Positions 39,563-49,562 of a stretch of 64,000 nucleotides of DNA are shown here, one piece after another. How positions within the stretch are numbered: position 1 is the first letter of the stretch; each line of letters opens with the position of its first letter. The stretch is from Sandaracinobacteroides sayramensis (GTDB taxonomy: Bacteria > Pseudomonadota > Alphaproteobacteria > Sphingomonadales > Sphingomonadaceae), in assembly GCF_022014495.1 (NCBI RefSeq), contig NZ_JAKLSQ010000003.1, positions 36,574-100,573 of the forward strand, read 5' to 3'. The notes under the pieces were generated by a model. It was not told where the DNA came from and did not search any database. It saw only the letters and a list, made by a program, of their open reading frames with translations. The position numbers and the translations under genes were made by a program.

Positions 39563-41338
39563 TCAGGCCGCGACGTCGAAGGGCACGATTTCGCCCGACA
39601 GGTAAAGCTGGCGCGCCTTCACCCGGCTGAGCTTGCCCGACGAGGTGCGCGGCAGGGTGCGCGGCGGCACCAGTTCCACCACGCAGCTCATGCCGGTGAT
39701 GGAGCGGACCTTGTTGCGGATCGCTTCCTTCAGCCGGGCGCGCTCGTCGAGGTCCGTCGTGCGGCATTGCACCAGCACGGCCGGCGCTTCCTCGCCCTGC
39801 GGCGTGGTGATGGAGAAGGCAGCGATGTCGCCGGCCTTGAAGCCTTCGAGCTGCTCGATCGCCCATTCGATATCCTGCGGCCAGTGATTCTTGCCGTTGA
39901 GGATGATCATGTCCTTGGCGCGGCCGACGATGAAGAGATGGCCGTTGACGAGATAGCCCATGTCCCCCGTGTCCAGCCAGCCGTCCGCCGAAAGGCAGGC
40001 GGCGGTCGCTTCCGGGTCGCGGAAATAGCCCTGCATGATCCCCAGGCCCTTCACCAGCACCCGGCCGATCTGCCGGTCGCCCAGAATCTGGGAATCGTTG
40101 CCGCGAATCTCGATGGAAAGGCCCTTCAACGCCACGCCGCAATCGACGATGGCGCGGTAGCGGACGGGTTTGGCAAGATCTGAAGGATTGTCGGCAAAAC
40201 CTTCGCCTGCAAGCTTTTTCTCATCGATGAGATCGCAGACGATCCCCTGGCCGGCAGGGGCCACGGTCACCGCCAGCGTGGCTTCGGCAAGGCCGTAGCT
40301 GGGGGTGAAGGCTTCCGCGCGGAAACCGGCCGGCGCGAAGGCGTCGACGAAGGCCTGGCAGATGTCGGGCCGGATCATGTCGGCGCCGTTGCCGGCGATC
40401 TTCCAGCGCGACAGGTCGAAGCGGCCGGCCACGTCCGTCTGGGTGGAGACGCGGCGGGCGCAGATGTCGTAGCCGAAGGTCGGCGAGTAGGAGAGGCTGT
40501 TGCCCGGATTGCGGCTGATCAGCGTCAGCCAGCTGAGCGGGCGGCGGGCGAAATCGTCGGTGGCGATGAAGTCCACCGAAAGCTGCACCGCCATCGGCGA
40601 CAGGAAGGTGCCGACGAGACCCATGTCGTGATACCAGGGCAGCCAGCTGATGCCACGGTCGCCGACGGCCAATTGCATGGAAAGCGCGTGGCCGTTGAGG
40701 TTGGCCATCACCGCCCGGTGCGTCACCGCGACGCCGTGCGGGAAGCGGGTGGAGCCGCTGCTGTATTGCAGATAGGCGATGGCGTCCGGATCGGCTTTCG
40801 GAAGCGCGGCGGCCGGCGCGGGCAGGGCGGCGAACTCCTCCCAACCCATGGCGGGCGCCAGACCTTCGGCGGCCTCGGCGAACATCGCCTTCAGGCTGTC
40901 CGGCCCGAGGACGAGGACAGGATCGCAACTGGAAAGCTGCACGCGGATCTGTTCGACATAGGCCTGCCGGCCGCCGAACGAGGTGGGCAGCGGCAGCGGC
41001 ACGGGCAGCACGCCGGCATAGAGGGCGGCATAGAAGGCAGCGGCGAATTCGGCGCCGGTTTCGGCGATCAGCGCCAGGCGTTCGCCGGGCTTCACGCCAT
41101 GCGCGATCAGGCGCAGCGCATTTTCGCGGGCGTCGCGCGCCAGTTCCGCAAAAGGATAGGCGCGCAGCAGGTTGGCGCGGGCGTCGTAGAAATTATAGCC
41201 GGTCGCGCCGGTCGCCGCGTAATCCAGGGCGTCGGTCAGCGTTTCGTATCGGCCCGTCACAAACGGGATGCCGGAAAGAAGAGGCGTCGGCTCCGGCCCG
41301 TTCGGGGCGTCGGTCGCGGCTTCGTCCACAGCTGTCAT
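39563..41338 (-). CDS. Fatty acyl-AMP ligase / AMP-dependent acyl synthetase
   Basis: 591 residues, ANL superfamily. P-loop-like YLQYSSGSTRFPHGVAVTHRA, motif SYGLAEATLAVTV, and DTGDMGYLVNGHLFIVGRAKDMIILNGKNHWPQDIEWAIEQ. The last wording and the ~590 length match fatty acyl-AMP ligases (FadD32/FAAL type), which hand acyl-adenylates to carrier proteins, instead of acyl-CoA ligases. No polyketide synthase or carrier protein is adjacent. Start at 41338 (MTAVDEAA) has AGGA just before it; the frame open to 41473 has poor composition. Confidence 0.85.
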   Translation of the reverse strand: MTAVDEAATDAPNGPEPTPLLSGIPFVTGRYETLTDALDYAATGATGYNFYDARANLLRAYPFAELARDARENALRLIAHGVKPGERLALIAETGAEFAAAFYAALYAGVLPVPLPLPTSFGGRQAYVEQIRVQLSSCDPVLVLGPDSLKAMFAEAAEGLAPAMGWEEFAALPAPAAALPKADPDAIAYLQYSSGSTRFPHGVAVTHRAVMANLNGHALSMQLAVGDRGISWLPWYHDMGLVGTFLSPMAVQLSVDFIATDDFARRPLSWLTLISRNPGNSLSYSPTFGYDICARRVSTQTDVAGRFDLSRWKIAGNGADMIRPDICQAFVDAFAPAGFRAEAFTPSYGLAEATLAVTVAPAGQGIVCDLIDEKKLAGEGFADNPSDLAKPVRYRAIVDCGVALKGLSIEIRGNDSQILGDRQIGRVLVKGLGIMQGYFRDPEATAACLSADGWLDTGDMGYLVNGHLFIVGRAKDMIILNGKNHWPQDIEWAIEQLEGFKAGDIAAFSITTPQGEEAPAVLVQCRTTDLDERARLKEAIRNKVRSITGMSCVVELVPPRTLPRTSSGKLSRVKARQLYLSGEIVPFDVAA

Positions 41339-41480
41339 TCCTGGCGTACCCTTAACTGCTGGTGCCCGGTTGCCGGCACCCTTCGCGCACAACCCATGGC
41401 GCAGAATAGCACAGGTTGCACGCTGCATGTGGATGCCATGCTGGTTCAAAAGAGGCCCGAACTGTGGCAGCAAGGTGGCA

Positions 41481-42026
41481 ATGGCCTCGAAAACGCGGGA
41501 ACGACGGGAAAGAAAGCCGGCTGCGCCGCTGGACGCGGGCGCCCTGCAAGCCGTTGCGGTTCGCTATGTGGAGCGATTCCAGACCAGCCGGGCACGGCTC
41601 ATCCGGCTGCTGGAGCAGAAGCTGCGGCAGCGCGGCTGGGAGGAGGGGGGGGCACCGCCCGATCTCGACGCCATCGCCGACCGGATGGTGGAACTGGGCT
41701 ATGTGAACGACGCGCTGTTCGCGGAAAGCCGGGCGCGAGGGCTTTCGCGGCGCGGATTGGGGCAGGCACGGGTGCGGCAGACGCTCGCCGCCAATGGGAT
41801 CGACGGGGATGTTCAGGCCTCGGCACTGGAGCAGGTGGATGCGCTGGAGGCGGCGCTGCTGTTCGCGCGGCGCAAGCGGCTCGGCCCGTTCGGCCCTCCG
41901 CCCGAAGATCGCAGCGCCGAGGAGAAGCAACTTGCGGCTATGGCGCGGGCCGGCCATCCGTCGGTTCTGGCGCGCGCGATCGTGCGGGCGCGCAGCGAGG
42001 ACGAGTTGCCCAACGCCTTCGACTGA
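41481..42026 (+). CDS. recX: Regulatory protein RecX
   Basis: 181 residues, basic and helical with the repeated three-helix pattern of RecX (AVRYVERFQTSRARLIRLLEQKLRQRGW; MVELGYVNDALFAESRARGLSRRGLGQARVRQTLAANGI). RecX modulates RecA filaments. recA is not nearby. Start at 41481 with AAGGTGG upstream; a longer frame from 41268 lies in the divergent promoter region. Divergent from the acyl-AMP ligase. Confidence 0.88.
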   Translation: MASKTRERRERKPAAPLDAGALQAVAVRYVERFQTSRARLIRLLEQKLRQRGWEEGGAPPDLDAIADRMVELGYVNDALFAESRARGLSRRGLGQARVRQTLAANGIDGDVQASALEQVDALEAALLFARRKRLGPFGPPPEDRSAEEKQLAAMARAGHPSVLARAIVRARSEDELPNAFD

Positions 42027-42035
42027 AGCTGTGGG

Positions 42036-42947
42036 TCAGCCCGGATTTCGACCGAAGTCGGGGGCGGCCGTGTCCTGCCCCGCCTCGACGATGGCCCGGC
42101 GGATATCGCGGGACTGGCTGAAGCGCTGGAACAGCGTATCGCCCTCGCCCCAGCGGATGGCGCGTTGCAGAGCGGCGATGTCCTCGCTCACCCGGCCCAG
42201 CACTTCCAGCACCGCATCCTTGTTGGTCAGGAACACGTCGCGCCACATGGTCGGGTCGGATGCGGCGATGCGGGTGAAATCGCGGAAGCCGCCGGCCGAA
42301 TATTTGATCACTTCGCCCCGGGTCACGCCTTCCAGATCGGCCGCCGTGCCGACGATCGAATAGGCGATCAGGTGCGGGATATGGCTGGTGACGGCCAGCA
42401 CCAGATCATGGTGGCGGGCGTCCATGACATCCACCTTCGAACCAAGCCTCGTCCAGAATTCCGCCAGCCGGGTGACGGTCGATTCCGGGGTGCCGGGTTG
42501 CGGTGTCAGGATACACCAACGGCCTTCGAACAATTGCGCGAAGCCGGCGTCCGGCCCGGAACGCTCCGTGCCGGCGACCGGGTGGGCGGGCACCAGCTGC
42601 ACGCCATGCGGCAGCAGCGGGCCAAGCGTGTCGATGACCGTCTGCTTGGCCGAGCCGACGTCCGACACAAGCGTTCCGGGCGAAAGCTCGGGCGCTATCT
42701 CCGCCCCGACGCTGGCGAAGGCGCCGAGCGGCACGGCCAGGATCACAAGATCCGCGTCGACCACCGCAGCGCCCGGCGAGTCGGCTACATCGTCCACCAA
42801 CCCAAGCTCGTGCACGCGAACGCGCACGGCCTCGTCGATGTCGGTTCCGGTCAGGTGCACGGTCGGCATGTGCTGGCGCACGGCGCGCGCCAGCGAAGAG
42901 CCGATGAGGCCGAGGCCGATGATGGCGACGCGGGAAAAGGGCAGCAT
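42036..42947 (-). CDS. tyrA: Prephenate/arogenate (cyclohexadienyl) dehydrogenase
   Basis: 303 residues. N-terminal NAD(P)-binding Rossmann motif VAIIGLGLIGSSLARAV, SDVGSAK, and the central HPVAGTERSGPDAGFAQLFEGRWCILTP typical of the TyrA family. Oxidises prephenate and/or arogenate in tyrosine synthesis. The start overlaps the hisC stop by 1 bp; hisC/aroJ-type aminotransferases often act on aromatic substrates, which fits this pairing. Also named tyrC in sphingomonads. Confidence 0.93.
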   Translation of the reverse strand: MLPFSRVAIIGLGLIGSSLARAVRQHMPTVHLTGTDIDEAVRVRVHELGLVDDVADSPGAAVVDADLVILAVPLGAFASVGAEIAPELSPGTLVSDVGSAKQTVIDTLGPLLPHGVQLVPAHPVAGTERSGPDAGFAQLFEGRWCILTPQPGTPESTVTRLAEFWTRLGSKVDVMDARHHDLVLAVTSHIPHLIAYSIVGTAADLEGVTRGEVIKYSAGGFRDFTRIAASDPTMWRDVFLTNKDAVLEVLGRVSEDIAALQRAIRWGEGDTLFQRFSQSRDIRRAIVEAGQDTAAPDFGRNPG

Positions 42948-44050
42948 CAGGCAGCTTCGGCGATGGCCCGCAGCGCCGCGATCACGCCGCTGGTTTCATC
43001 CTCTGTGCCGACGGAAATCCTGAGCGCATGCGGCAGGCCCTGGCCCGGGAGCCAGCGGGTGATGTAGCCCGCTTCCGCCAGCCCTTTGTGGATCGTCTCG
43101 GCCGTCAGCGGCCCGCTTTCCGGGCAGGTCATCAGCACGAAATTCGCCTCGGACGGGACGGCGTTCAGCCCCTTGTTGCCAAGCTTGCCGATCGCCTCCG
43201 CAAGGCGTGTGCGCTGTTCGCGATTCCAGGCCCGGCAATTCGCCACATGCTGCTGGTCGAGCGTCGCGGCTTCCGCGGCGGCCAGCGCCGGCACCGAGAT
43301 GGGGAAGGGCGCGCGCACCCGGTTCAGTTCGGCGACAATGTCCGGGTGGCCGGTCGCCCAGCCGACCCGCAGCCCGCCCAGCCCATAGATTTTCGAAAAG
43401 GTGCGGGTGACCAGCACATTCGGATGCGCGGCGGCCAGCGCCAGCCCGCCGTCCGGGTCGGGCGAGTCGAGATATTCGGCATAGGCCTGGTCGATCACCA
43501 GCAGCACGTCGGGGCGGAGCGCGGCGTGCAGCCGGGCGACTTCCGCCGCCGAAACCATCGTGCCGGTGGGGTTGTTAGGATTGGCGAGATAGACCAGCCG
43601 CGTATCCGCGCGGACGGTCGCCAGCAGCGCGTCGATGTCGGCGGTATAATCCCGGTCGGGCGCGGCCAGTGGCTCCGCCCCGGCGCGGCGGGCGGCGATC
43701 GGATAGACCATGAAGCCGTGGCGCACATAGGCGACGCTGTCGCCCGGCTTGCAGTAGATCATGGGCAGAAGCTGCAGGATCTCGTCGGAGCCGGTGCCGC
43801 AGACGATCCGCTCCGCGTCCAGCCCGTGCAGCGCGGCGATCTTCGCGCGCAGGCCGGCGGCGGTGCCGTCCGGGTAGCGGTGGCTTTCGCCGGCCCCGGC
43901 CCGCAGCGCCTCGACCGCATGCGGACTCGGCCCCCAGGGGTTCTCGTTGGAGGAGAGCTTGACGGGCGGCTTGCCGCCCACGCCCTTGGACGAGCCGGGA
44001 ACATAGGCCTGGATTTCGCGGATCCACGGGTTGGCGATCGGAGCAGTCAT
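42947..44050 (-). CDS. hisC: Histidinol-phosphate / aromatic aminotransferase
   Basis: 367 residues, PLP class I/II fold. N-terminal [14 protein letters not shown] Lys in [17 protein letters not shown], Arg near the C-terminus ([13 protein letters not shown]). Acts in histidine synthesis; because it is fused in one operon with tyrA, a dual role with phenylpyruvate-type substrates is likely, as known for HisH/HisC homologues in Zymomonas and relatives. ATG at 44050 is used ([13 protein letters not shown]); the frame open to 44149 overlaps metX. Confidence 0.93.
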   Translation of the reverse strand: MTAPIANPWIREIQAYVPGSSKGVGGKPPVKLSSNENPWGPSPHAVEALRAGAGESHRYPDGTAAGLRAKIAALHGLDAERIVCGTGSDEILQLLPMIYCKPGDSVAYVRHGFMVYPIAARRAGAEPLAAPDRDYTADIDALLATVRADTRLVYLANPNNPTGTMVSAAEVARLHAALRPDVLLVIDQAYAEYLDSPDPDGGLALAAAHPNVLVTRTFSKIYGLGGLRVGWATGHPDIVAELNRVRAPFPISVPALAAAEAATLDQQHVANCRAWNREQRTRLAEAIGKLGNKGLNAVPSEANFVLMTCPESGPLTAETIHKGLAEAGYITRWLPGQGLPHALRISVGTEDETSGVIAALRAIAEAA

Positions 44051-44135
44051 GCGCGGTTCCCTAGGGGCGGCGGCCCGGCCCGGCAAGTGCGCGGGGGCTT
44101 TGCCAGAGCCGCCCGGCGCTGCTAACGCGCGCATC

Positions 44136-45251
44136 GTGCCCCCTGCCATTCCCCATCATGTCGTGCACCTGCATCAGGATGTGCCGCTCGACAGCGGCCT
44201 GAAGCTGCCGGCGCCGGCGATCGCCTTCGAGGCGATCGGCGAACTGAATGCCGACCGCTCCAACGCCATCCTCATCTGCCATGCGCTGACCGGCGACCAA
44301 TATGTGGCGACCGAACATCCGCAAACCGGCAAGCCCGGCTGGTGGAACCGCATGGTGGGGCCGGGCAAGCCGATAGACCCGGAACGGCATTTCATCATCT
44401 GCACCAACGTCATCGGCGGCTGCATGGGCAGCGAGGGGCCGGCAAGCCCGCACCCCGGCGACGGCGAGCCCTGGGGGCTGAGGTTCCCGGTGATCACCAT
44501 CGCCGACATGGTGCGCGCGCAGGCGGCCCTGCTGGATCGGCTGGGCATTTCGAAGCTGCGCGCGGCCGTCGGCGGATCGATGGGCGGAATGCAGGTGCTG
44601 CAATGGGCGGCGAGCTTTCCCGGCAGGGTGGAGTCGGTGGTGGCGATCGCCACCGCCGCCCGCCACAGCGCGCAGAACATCGCCTTCCACGAAGTCGGGC
44701 GGCAGGCGATCATGGCCGACCCGAAATGGAAGGGCGGGGCCTATGAAGCCGGCGCCGGCCCGGCCAAGGGGCTGGCGGTGGCCCGCATGGCGGCGCACAT
44801 CACCTATCTGTCCGAAGCGGGGCTGACCGAGAAGTTCGGCCGCAGATTGCAGCGGAAGGACGCGAAGAGCTTCGGCTTCGACGCGGATTTCCAGATCGAA
44901 TCCTATCTGCGCCACCAGGGGATGAGCTTCGTCGACCGCTTCGACGCCAATTCCTACCTCTACATCACCCGCGCGCTCGACTATTTCGATCTGGCGGAAA
45001 GCCATGGCGGGCAACTGGCGGCGGCTTTCGCGGAAACCCGGGCGCGCTTCTGCGTGATCTCGTTCGACAGCGACTGGCTTTACCCCACCTCGGAATCGAA
45101 GCGCATCGTGCAGGCGCTGGTGGCCGCCGGCCGGCATGTCAGCTTCGTGGAATTGAAAAGCCCCTTCGGCCATGACGCCTTCCTGCTGGACACGCCGGGC
45201 CTCAACACGGTCGTCGACGGCTTCCTGCGGGCGGGGGAGGCCGGGCGGTGA
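44136..45251 (+). CDS. metX: Homoserine O-acetyltransferase
   Basis: 371 residues from the GTG at 44136; an ATG at 44049, back to back with the hisC ATG, would add 29 residues of low-complexity sequence. Alpha/beta hydrolase with the nucleophile in VGGSMGGMQ, and Asp and His in SFDSDWLYP and [18 protein letters not shown] is the oxyanion region. Activates homoserine for methionine synthesis. Overlaps metW (GTGA). The family cannot be separated safely from succinyltransferase variants by motif alone. Confidence 0.92.
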   Translation: MPPAIPHHVVHLHQDVPLDSGLKLPAPAIAFEAIGELNADRSNAILICHALTGDQYVATEHPQTGKPGWWNRMVGPGKPIDPERHFIICTNVIGGCMGSEGPASPHPGDGEPWGLRFPVITIADMVRAQAALLDRLGISKLRAAVGGSMGGMQVLQWAASFPGRVESVVAIATAARHSAQNIAFHEVGRQAIMADPKWKGGAYEAGAGPAKGLAVARMAAHITYLSEAGLTEKFGRRLQRKDAKSFGFDADFQIESYLRHQGMSFVDRFDANSYLYITRALDYFDLAESHGGQLAAAFAETRARFCVISFDSDWLYPTSESKRIVQALVAAGRHVSFVELKSPFGHDAFLLDTPGLNTVVDGFLRAGEAGR

Positions 45252-45874
45252 ACAGGCTTTCCATCCGCCTGCAGCAGGTCGCCTCGCAGGTCGAGCCGGG
45301 GGCCAGCGTGCTGGACGTCGGCTGCTCGGATGGGCGGCTGCTCGCCTATCTGCGCGATGCGAAGCAGGTGGACGGCCGGGGAATCGAAATCGACTCCCGG
45401 CGCGTGGCGGCCGCGGTGGCGCAGGGCCTGTCGGTGGTGCAGGGGGACGCCACGCGCGATCTGGCGGCCTTCCCCGACCAGTCGGTCGATTATGCGATCC
45501 TCTCGGAAACGCTGCAGGCGATGGACCGGCCGGCGCATGTGCTTTCCGAACTGGTGCGGATCGGGCGGCAGGCGATCGTCGCCTTTCCGAACTTCGGCTA
45601 CTGGCGGGTGCGCGCCAGCCTGCTGCTGAAGGGGCGCATGCCGATGACGCGCACATTGCCGGTAAGCTGGCACGAAACGGAGAATATCCACTTCTGCACG
45701 ATCGACGATTTCCGCATGCTGGCGGCGCAGATGGGGCTGAGGATCGAACGCGAAGCCTATCTGGACGAGGAAAGGCGAGTCAGGGTCTGGCCGAATCTCA
45801 GGGCCGACCATGCGATGTTCCTGCTTTCAGATCAGCGACCGGATCTGATCGGCGCAAAGCACCACGAACAATAG
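45248..45874 (+). CDS. metW: Methionine biosynthesis protein MetW
   Basis: 208 residues. SAM-methyltransferase fold with [16 protein letters not shown] and the family hallmarks [20 protein letters not shown] and [22 protein letters not shown]. Partner of MetX in many proteobacteria; reported to help the acetyltransferase. Start GTG overlaps the metX stop. Its 3' end overlaps the convergent transporter gene by 48 bp. Confidence 0.94.
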   Translation: MNRLSIRLQQVASQVEPGASVLDVGCSDGRLLAYLRDAKQVDGRGIEIDSRRVAAAVAQGLSVVQGDATRDLAAFPDQSVDYAILSETLQAMDRPAHVLSELVRIGRQAIVAFPNFGYWRVRASLLLKGRMPMTRTLPVSWHETENIHFCTIDDFRMLAAQMGLRIEREAYLDEERRVRVWPNLRADHAMFLLSDQRPDLIGAKHHEQ

Positions 45875-47008
45875 CGTGGCGGCAGCCAGCAGGCTGTTGG
45901 AAAACCAGCCGGAGCGCCATTCGGCCGGCGTGCGCGCCGAATTGAGCAGCCACATCAGCGTGATCGCCAGAAACGGCATGAAGAAAGCCCCGAAGGCGCC
46001 ATAGGCGATGATGAGCGCGAAAGGCTGGCCGAGCAGCAGAAGCAGCATCGGCGGGAAGGTGAGCCACAGCAGATAGAAGCGGAAAGCGGGGCTGGTTTCC
46101 AGCTCCGCGCCAAGGCCTTCATCCTTTCCGGGGCGCAGGTTGCGGACGAAATCGGCGAACAGCATGGATACGCCGTGCCACACCCCCAGGATCGACGAGA
46201 AGGTGGTGGCGAAGAAGCCGATCAGGAAAAATGTCGCGACCGGCTTGCCGAAACGCTGCCGGAGCACATCGGCCAGATCGAGAAGGCCGCGGTCGCCGCT
46301 GGAAAGCGCGATTCCGGCGCTGTGCAGCAGTTCGGCGCCGACGATCAGCATGGCGACGACGAATATGCCGGTCGCGGTGTAGGCCACGCGATTGTCCAGC
46401 CGCATCATCGGGATCCAGGCCGGGCTGCGCCAGCCTTTGGCGTTCACCCAATAGCCATAGGCCGCCAGGGTGATGGTGCCGCCCACGCCGCCGATGAGGC
46501 CCAGCGTGTAGATGGCGGAGCCGGAGGGCAGGGTGGGGGCGAGTCCATTCAGCGCCGCGCCGAAATCGGGGGCGACGAGGATCGCCAGCCCGACGACGGT
46601 CAGGAACATGAGGGCGATGAAAAGCTTCATCACCATTTCGAAGATCGCATAGCGGTTGAAGAAGACGAAGGCCGCGCCTGCCATGCCGGAAAGCGCGCCC
46701 CAGGCCCAGAAGGGCAGCCGATCGGGAAACAGGGCGGCCAGAGGGAGGGCAGTCGCGCTCATGGCGGTGCCACCGTAAACGAAGCCCCAGAGCAGGATGT
46801 AGAGACCGAAATACCAGCTGGTCCAGCGGCCCAGGGAGCGCCAGCCTTCCAGCATCGTGGAGCCAGTGGCGAGATGGTAGCGTCCGGTCGCCTCGGCCAG
46901 GGCGATCTTCAGGATGCAGCCGATGACGGCGGCCCACAGCAGGGCGTAGCCGAAGCGCGCGCCGGCGATGAGGGTGGCGACGAGGTCGCCGGCGCCTACC
47001 CCCGTCAC
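45827..47008 (-). CDS. Nramp-related divalent metal transporter, start unclear
   Basis: 393 residues from GTG 47008, about 11 membrane segments. Homologous coding continues upstream in frame (ARWKLIGPGIVVAV, ~47009-47053) but offers only CTG at 47035 as a start; the obvious ATG at 47115, just past the upstream terminator, is one base out of frame. So there is either a frameshift near the start or unusual initiation. The first membrane helix has GAGD where canonical Nramp proteins have DPGN, so the substrate may not be manganese or iron. The 3' end overlaps metW. Confidence 0.75.
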   Translation of the reverse strand: MTGVGAGDLVATLIAGARFGYALLWAAVIGCILKIALAEATGRYHLATGSTMLEGWRSLGRWTSWYFGLYILLWGFVYGGTAMSATALPLAALFPDRLPFWAWGALSGMAGAAFVFFNRYAIFEMVMKLFIALMFLTVVGLAILVAPDFGAALNGLAPTLPSGSAIYTLGLIGGVGGTITLAAYGYWVNAKGWRSPAWIPMMRLDNRVAYTATGIFVVAMLIVGAELLHSAGIALSSGDRGLLDLADVLRQRFGKPVATFFLIGFFATTFSSILGVWHGVSMLFADFVRNLRPGKDEGLGAELETSPAFRFYLLWLTFPPMLLLLLGQPFALIIAYGAFGAFFMPFLAITLMWLLNSARTPAEWRSGWFSNSLLAAATLLFVVLCADQIRSLI

Positions 47009-47122
47009 CGCAACGACGATTCCGGGGCCGATCAGCTTCCAGCGGGCGAGCCCGGTCGGCGGCGGAACGCCGGTGTCTTCAGATGGCTGCCGCGACTTCG
47101 GTTCCTTTGCGCCATAAAGGGT

Positions 47123-47144
47123 CGCGGGCGGTTTCCCGCCCGCG
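47123..47144 (-). terminator. Hairpin after the DUF3597 gene
   Basis: CGCGGGCGG (47123-47131) pairs with CCGCCCGCG (47136-47144) around a 4-nt loop; on the minus strand ACCCTTTAT follows. It ends the DUF3597 transcript and precedes the transporter gene. Confidence 0.65.
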
Positions 47145-47156
47145 ACAGCGGAAGGC

Positions 47157-47522
47157 TCAGACCGTGGCGGTGGCCAGCTTTTCCCAGACCTGCTTGTGCA
47201 GCCAGATGTTCATTTCGGCGCTGCCGTCGAGCGCGCCGGTGTAGCCCAGTTCCTGCGCCAGCTCCTTGCGGGCGGCGAGCGAGCTGTCCATGCCGACGAG
47301 CTTCATCAGGTCGACGATCGAGGTCTTGTAGTTGGACGGCTGGCCGCGCTTTTCCGCCATATAGGCCAGCGTCTTTTCCAGATCGACTGGCTGGGGCGGC
47401 GGCGGGGCGGCGGGCGTTGCCGCCGGCACCGGCGCAGGGGCAGGGGCAGGCGCCTGGGCTTGCAGTTCCTTGGCTTCGGCGCTGCCGAAAATCGCATTCT
47501 TGAGTGTCGAGAACAGCCCCAT
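47157..47522 (-). CDS. DUF3597 domain protein
   Basis: 121 residues. Amphipathic N-terminus (MGLFSTLKNAIFG), a Pro/Ala-rich linker (~25-45), and the DUF3597 domain DLEKTLAYMAEKRGQPSNYKTSIVDLMKLVGMDSSLAARKELAQELG, predicted helical. Function unknown; likely envelope- or stress-associated. ATG at 47522 with AGGAG 8 nt upstream is preferred to ATG 47537. Confidence 0.88.
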   Translation of the reverse strand: MGLFSTLKNAIFGSAEAKELQAQAPAPAPAPVPAATPAAPPPPQPVDLEKTLAYMAEKRGQPSNYKTSIVDLMKLVGMDSSLAARKELAQELGYTGALDGSAEMNIWLHKQVWEKLATATV

Positions 47523-47637
47523 GTTCAACTCCTTCACTTTGGGATTGATAGCCGCCGGAGCATGGGCGAAATCGCCCGCAGCGGCAAGTTTGGCGCGGCC
47601 GGAAGTGGCGGGAATCCGCCCGGTCGGCGGGCTTTCT

Positions 47638-48819
47638 TCAGTGGCTTCGGGTCAACTGCCGCATCGCCCTGTCCAGCCCGTCCAGCGTCAGCGGGAACAT
47701 GCGGCCTTCCATCAGCGTCTTCATCATCTGGATCGACTGGCTGTGCCCCCAATGCTGCTCGGGGATGGGGTTGATCCACACGGAGGAATGGTAAACCCCC
47801 GTCAGCCGCTTCATCCAGACTTCGCCGGCCTCCTCGTTCCAATGTTCCACGGAACCGCCGGCATAGTTGATCTCATAGGGGCTCATGGAGGCATCGCCCA
47901 CGAAGATCAGCTTATAGTCGTGCGGATATTTGTGCAGGATGTCGAAGGTCGGCGTGCGTTCCGACCAGCGCCGCTTGTTGTCCTTCCAGAGCGCCTCATA
48001 GGGGCAGTTGTGGAAGTAGAAATATTCCAGATGCTTGAATTCGGATCGGGCGGCGGAGAAGAGCTCCTCCATCACCTTGATGTGCGGGTCCATGGAGCCG
48101 CCGACGTCCAGCATCAGCAGCAGCTTCACGGCGTTGTGTCGCTCGGGCCGCATCACGATATCCAGATAGGCCTTGCGCGCGGTGCCCTTGATGGTGGCGT
48201 CGAGGTCTAGCTCGTCGGCGGCGCCTTCGCGCGCGAACTTCCGCAGCCGGCGCAGCGCCACCTTGATGTTGCGCGTGCCGAGCTCGACGGTGGAATCGAG
48301 ATTCCTGAAATCGCGCTTGTCCCAGACCTTCAGCGCCTTGCCGTGCCGGCCCTTTTCCTGGCCGATCCGCACGCCTTCCGGGTTGTAGCCCTGCGCCCCG
48401 AACGGCGATCGGCCCGCGGTGCCGATCCACTTGTTGCCGCCCTCGTGCCGGCCCTGCTGCTCTTCGAGACGCTTCTTCAGCGTCTCCATGATCTCTTCCC
48501 AACTGCCGAGCGACTGGATTTCCGCCATTTCCTCCGGCGTCAGATAGAGTTCCGCCAGCTTTTTCAGCCACTCTTCGGGTATTTCCGATTGTCCGGTTTC
48601 AATATCGCTTTCAATACCTTTGAAAACTTTCGAGAAAACCTGATCGAAACGGTCCAGAAGCCCCTCGTCCTTCACATAGATCGCGCGGGAGAGATAATAG
48701 AAATCCTCCATCCGCCTTTCGATCACGCCTTCCTGAAGCGCCTCCAGAAGCATCAGATGCTCCTTCAGCGAGGCGGGAATTCTGGCGGAGCGGAGTTCGT
48801 CGAGGAAGTGCAGGAACAT
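47638..48819 (-). CDS. vWA domain protein, CoxE-like
   Basis: 393 residues. A helical N-terminal half is followed by a von Willebrand A domain with the MIDAS motif DVGGSMDPHIKVMEELFSAA, the CoxE/DUF58-like pattern. Such proteins usually work with a MoxR-family AAA+ ATPase as chaperones for metal enzymes; the ATPase gene may lie elsewhere because the upstream neighbour is a lipoprotein gene reading the same way. Codons at 48590-48655 are AT-rich compared with the rest. Confidence 0.88.
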   Translation of the reverse strand: MFLHFLDELRSARIPASLKEHLMLLEALQEGVIERRMEDFYYLSRAIYVKDEGLLDRFDQVFSKVFKGIESDIETGQSEIPEEWLKKLAELYLTPEEMAEIQSLGSWEEIMETLKKRLEEQQGRHEGGNKWIGTAGRSPFGAQGYNPEGVRIGQEKGRHGKALKVWDKRDFRNLDSTVELGTRNIKVALRRLRKFAREGAADELDLDATIKGTARKAYLDIVMRPERHNAVKLLLMLDVGGSMDPHIKVMEELFSAARSEFKHLEYFYFHNCPYEALWKDNKRRWSERTPTFDILHKYPHDYKLIFVGDASMSPYEINYAGGSVEHWNEEAGEVWMKRLTGVYHSSVWINPIPEQHWGHSQSIQMMKTLMEGRMFPLTLDGLDRAMRQLTRSH

Positions 48820-48880
48820 ATGTGAAGATTAGGGTGACGGGATCGTTCCGTCACCCGTCAAATTCGGCCGGCCCGAGCCC

Positions 48881-49453
48881 TTATTGCAGGCGCTGCGGCA
48901 GCGGACGGGCGGGGGCGGAGTCGGCAGGCGAATCGTCGCGGGATGTCGCGCTGCCCGCCGTGACGACGATCTTCGTCACATCGTCATCCTCGGAACGGGA
49001 AATGGCGATCAGCACCCCTTCGCTGGAATCGCCGCTTTCGCCGCCGGAACGGCCGAAAGTGCGCACGGCGCTGTCTTTCTCGTTCACGAACATCCCGGGC
49101 CTGACGCCGGCGCGCCGGGCCCGATCGTCATAGAAAGCCACGACCTTTTCCACCGGATCGGCCGTTTCCAGAACCCACACGCCGCCCGCCGCGCCGGCCC
49201 CATCGTTGTTCGCGACCTTGGTCTTGATGACAGCGCCGGGGTAGGCCGGGGCGAAAGCGGGCATTTCATCCGCGAGATCGAGGGATTCGCCTTCGTCGGC
49301 GACCGTGACGGACGTCCTGCCGCCACCCGTATGCACCGTCTTGCCGCCGCGCTCGACGGCAACGTCGGATTTCTCGGAACCGCAGGCCGCAACGAGGGCG
49401 CCAAGCGAAAGAATCAAGGCCGTCGAAAAGAGGGCGAGGGAACGGGAAAGCAT
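48881..49453 (-). CDS. Hypothetical lipoprotein
   Basis: 190 residues from ATG 49453 (AGGAG 7 nt upstream). Lipoprotein signal with lipobox LVAAC (Cys24). The mature part has an acidic stretch, then FAPAYPGAVIKTKV and VVAFYDDRARRAGVRPG, a pattern seen in small envelope proteins that bind or fold against partners. C-terminus Ser/Pro/Asp-rich. Not otherwise recognised. Confidence 0.75.
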   Translation of the reverse strand: MLSRSLALFSTALILSLGALVAACGSEKSDVAVERGGKTVHTGGGRTSVTVADEGESLDLADEMPAFAPAYPGAVIKTKVANNDGAGAAGGVWVLETADPVEKVVAFYDDRARRAGVRPGMFVNEKDSAVRTFGRSGGESGDSSEGVLIAISRSEDDDVTKIVVTAGSATSRDDSPADSAPARPLPQRLQ

Positions 49454-49562
49454 GGAGTGCTCCTCACAATATCCGGCTGTTGCCAATATGGTCCCCTCGG
49501 GCAGGTTCATGGCCGAGAATGCCGCTGCGGGCAAGAGCATGTCCCTTGCCATGGCCTTGGCG

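Noticed and set aside
39563..41338. Polyketide or nonribosomal peptide cluster around the acyl-AMP ligase
   Set aside because: Neighbours are ubiA, recX and amino-acid genes; no synthase or carrier protein is present.
44051..44135. Possible SAM riboswitch before metX
   Set aside because: Such elements are common before metX in alphaproteobacteria, but this interval is short and shows no recognisable SAM-II fold.
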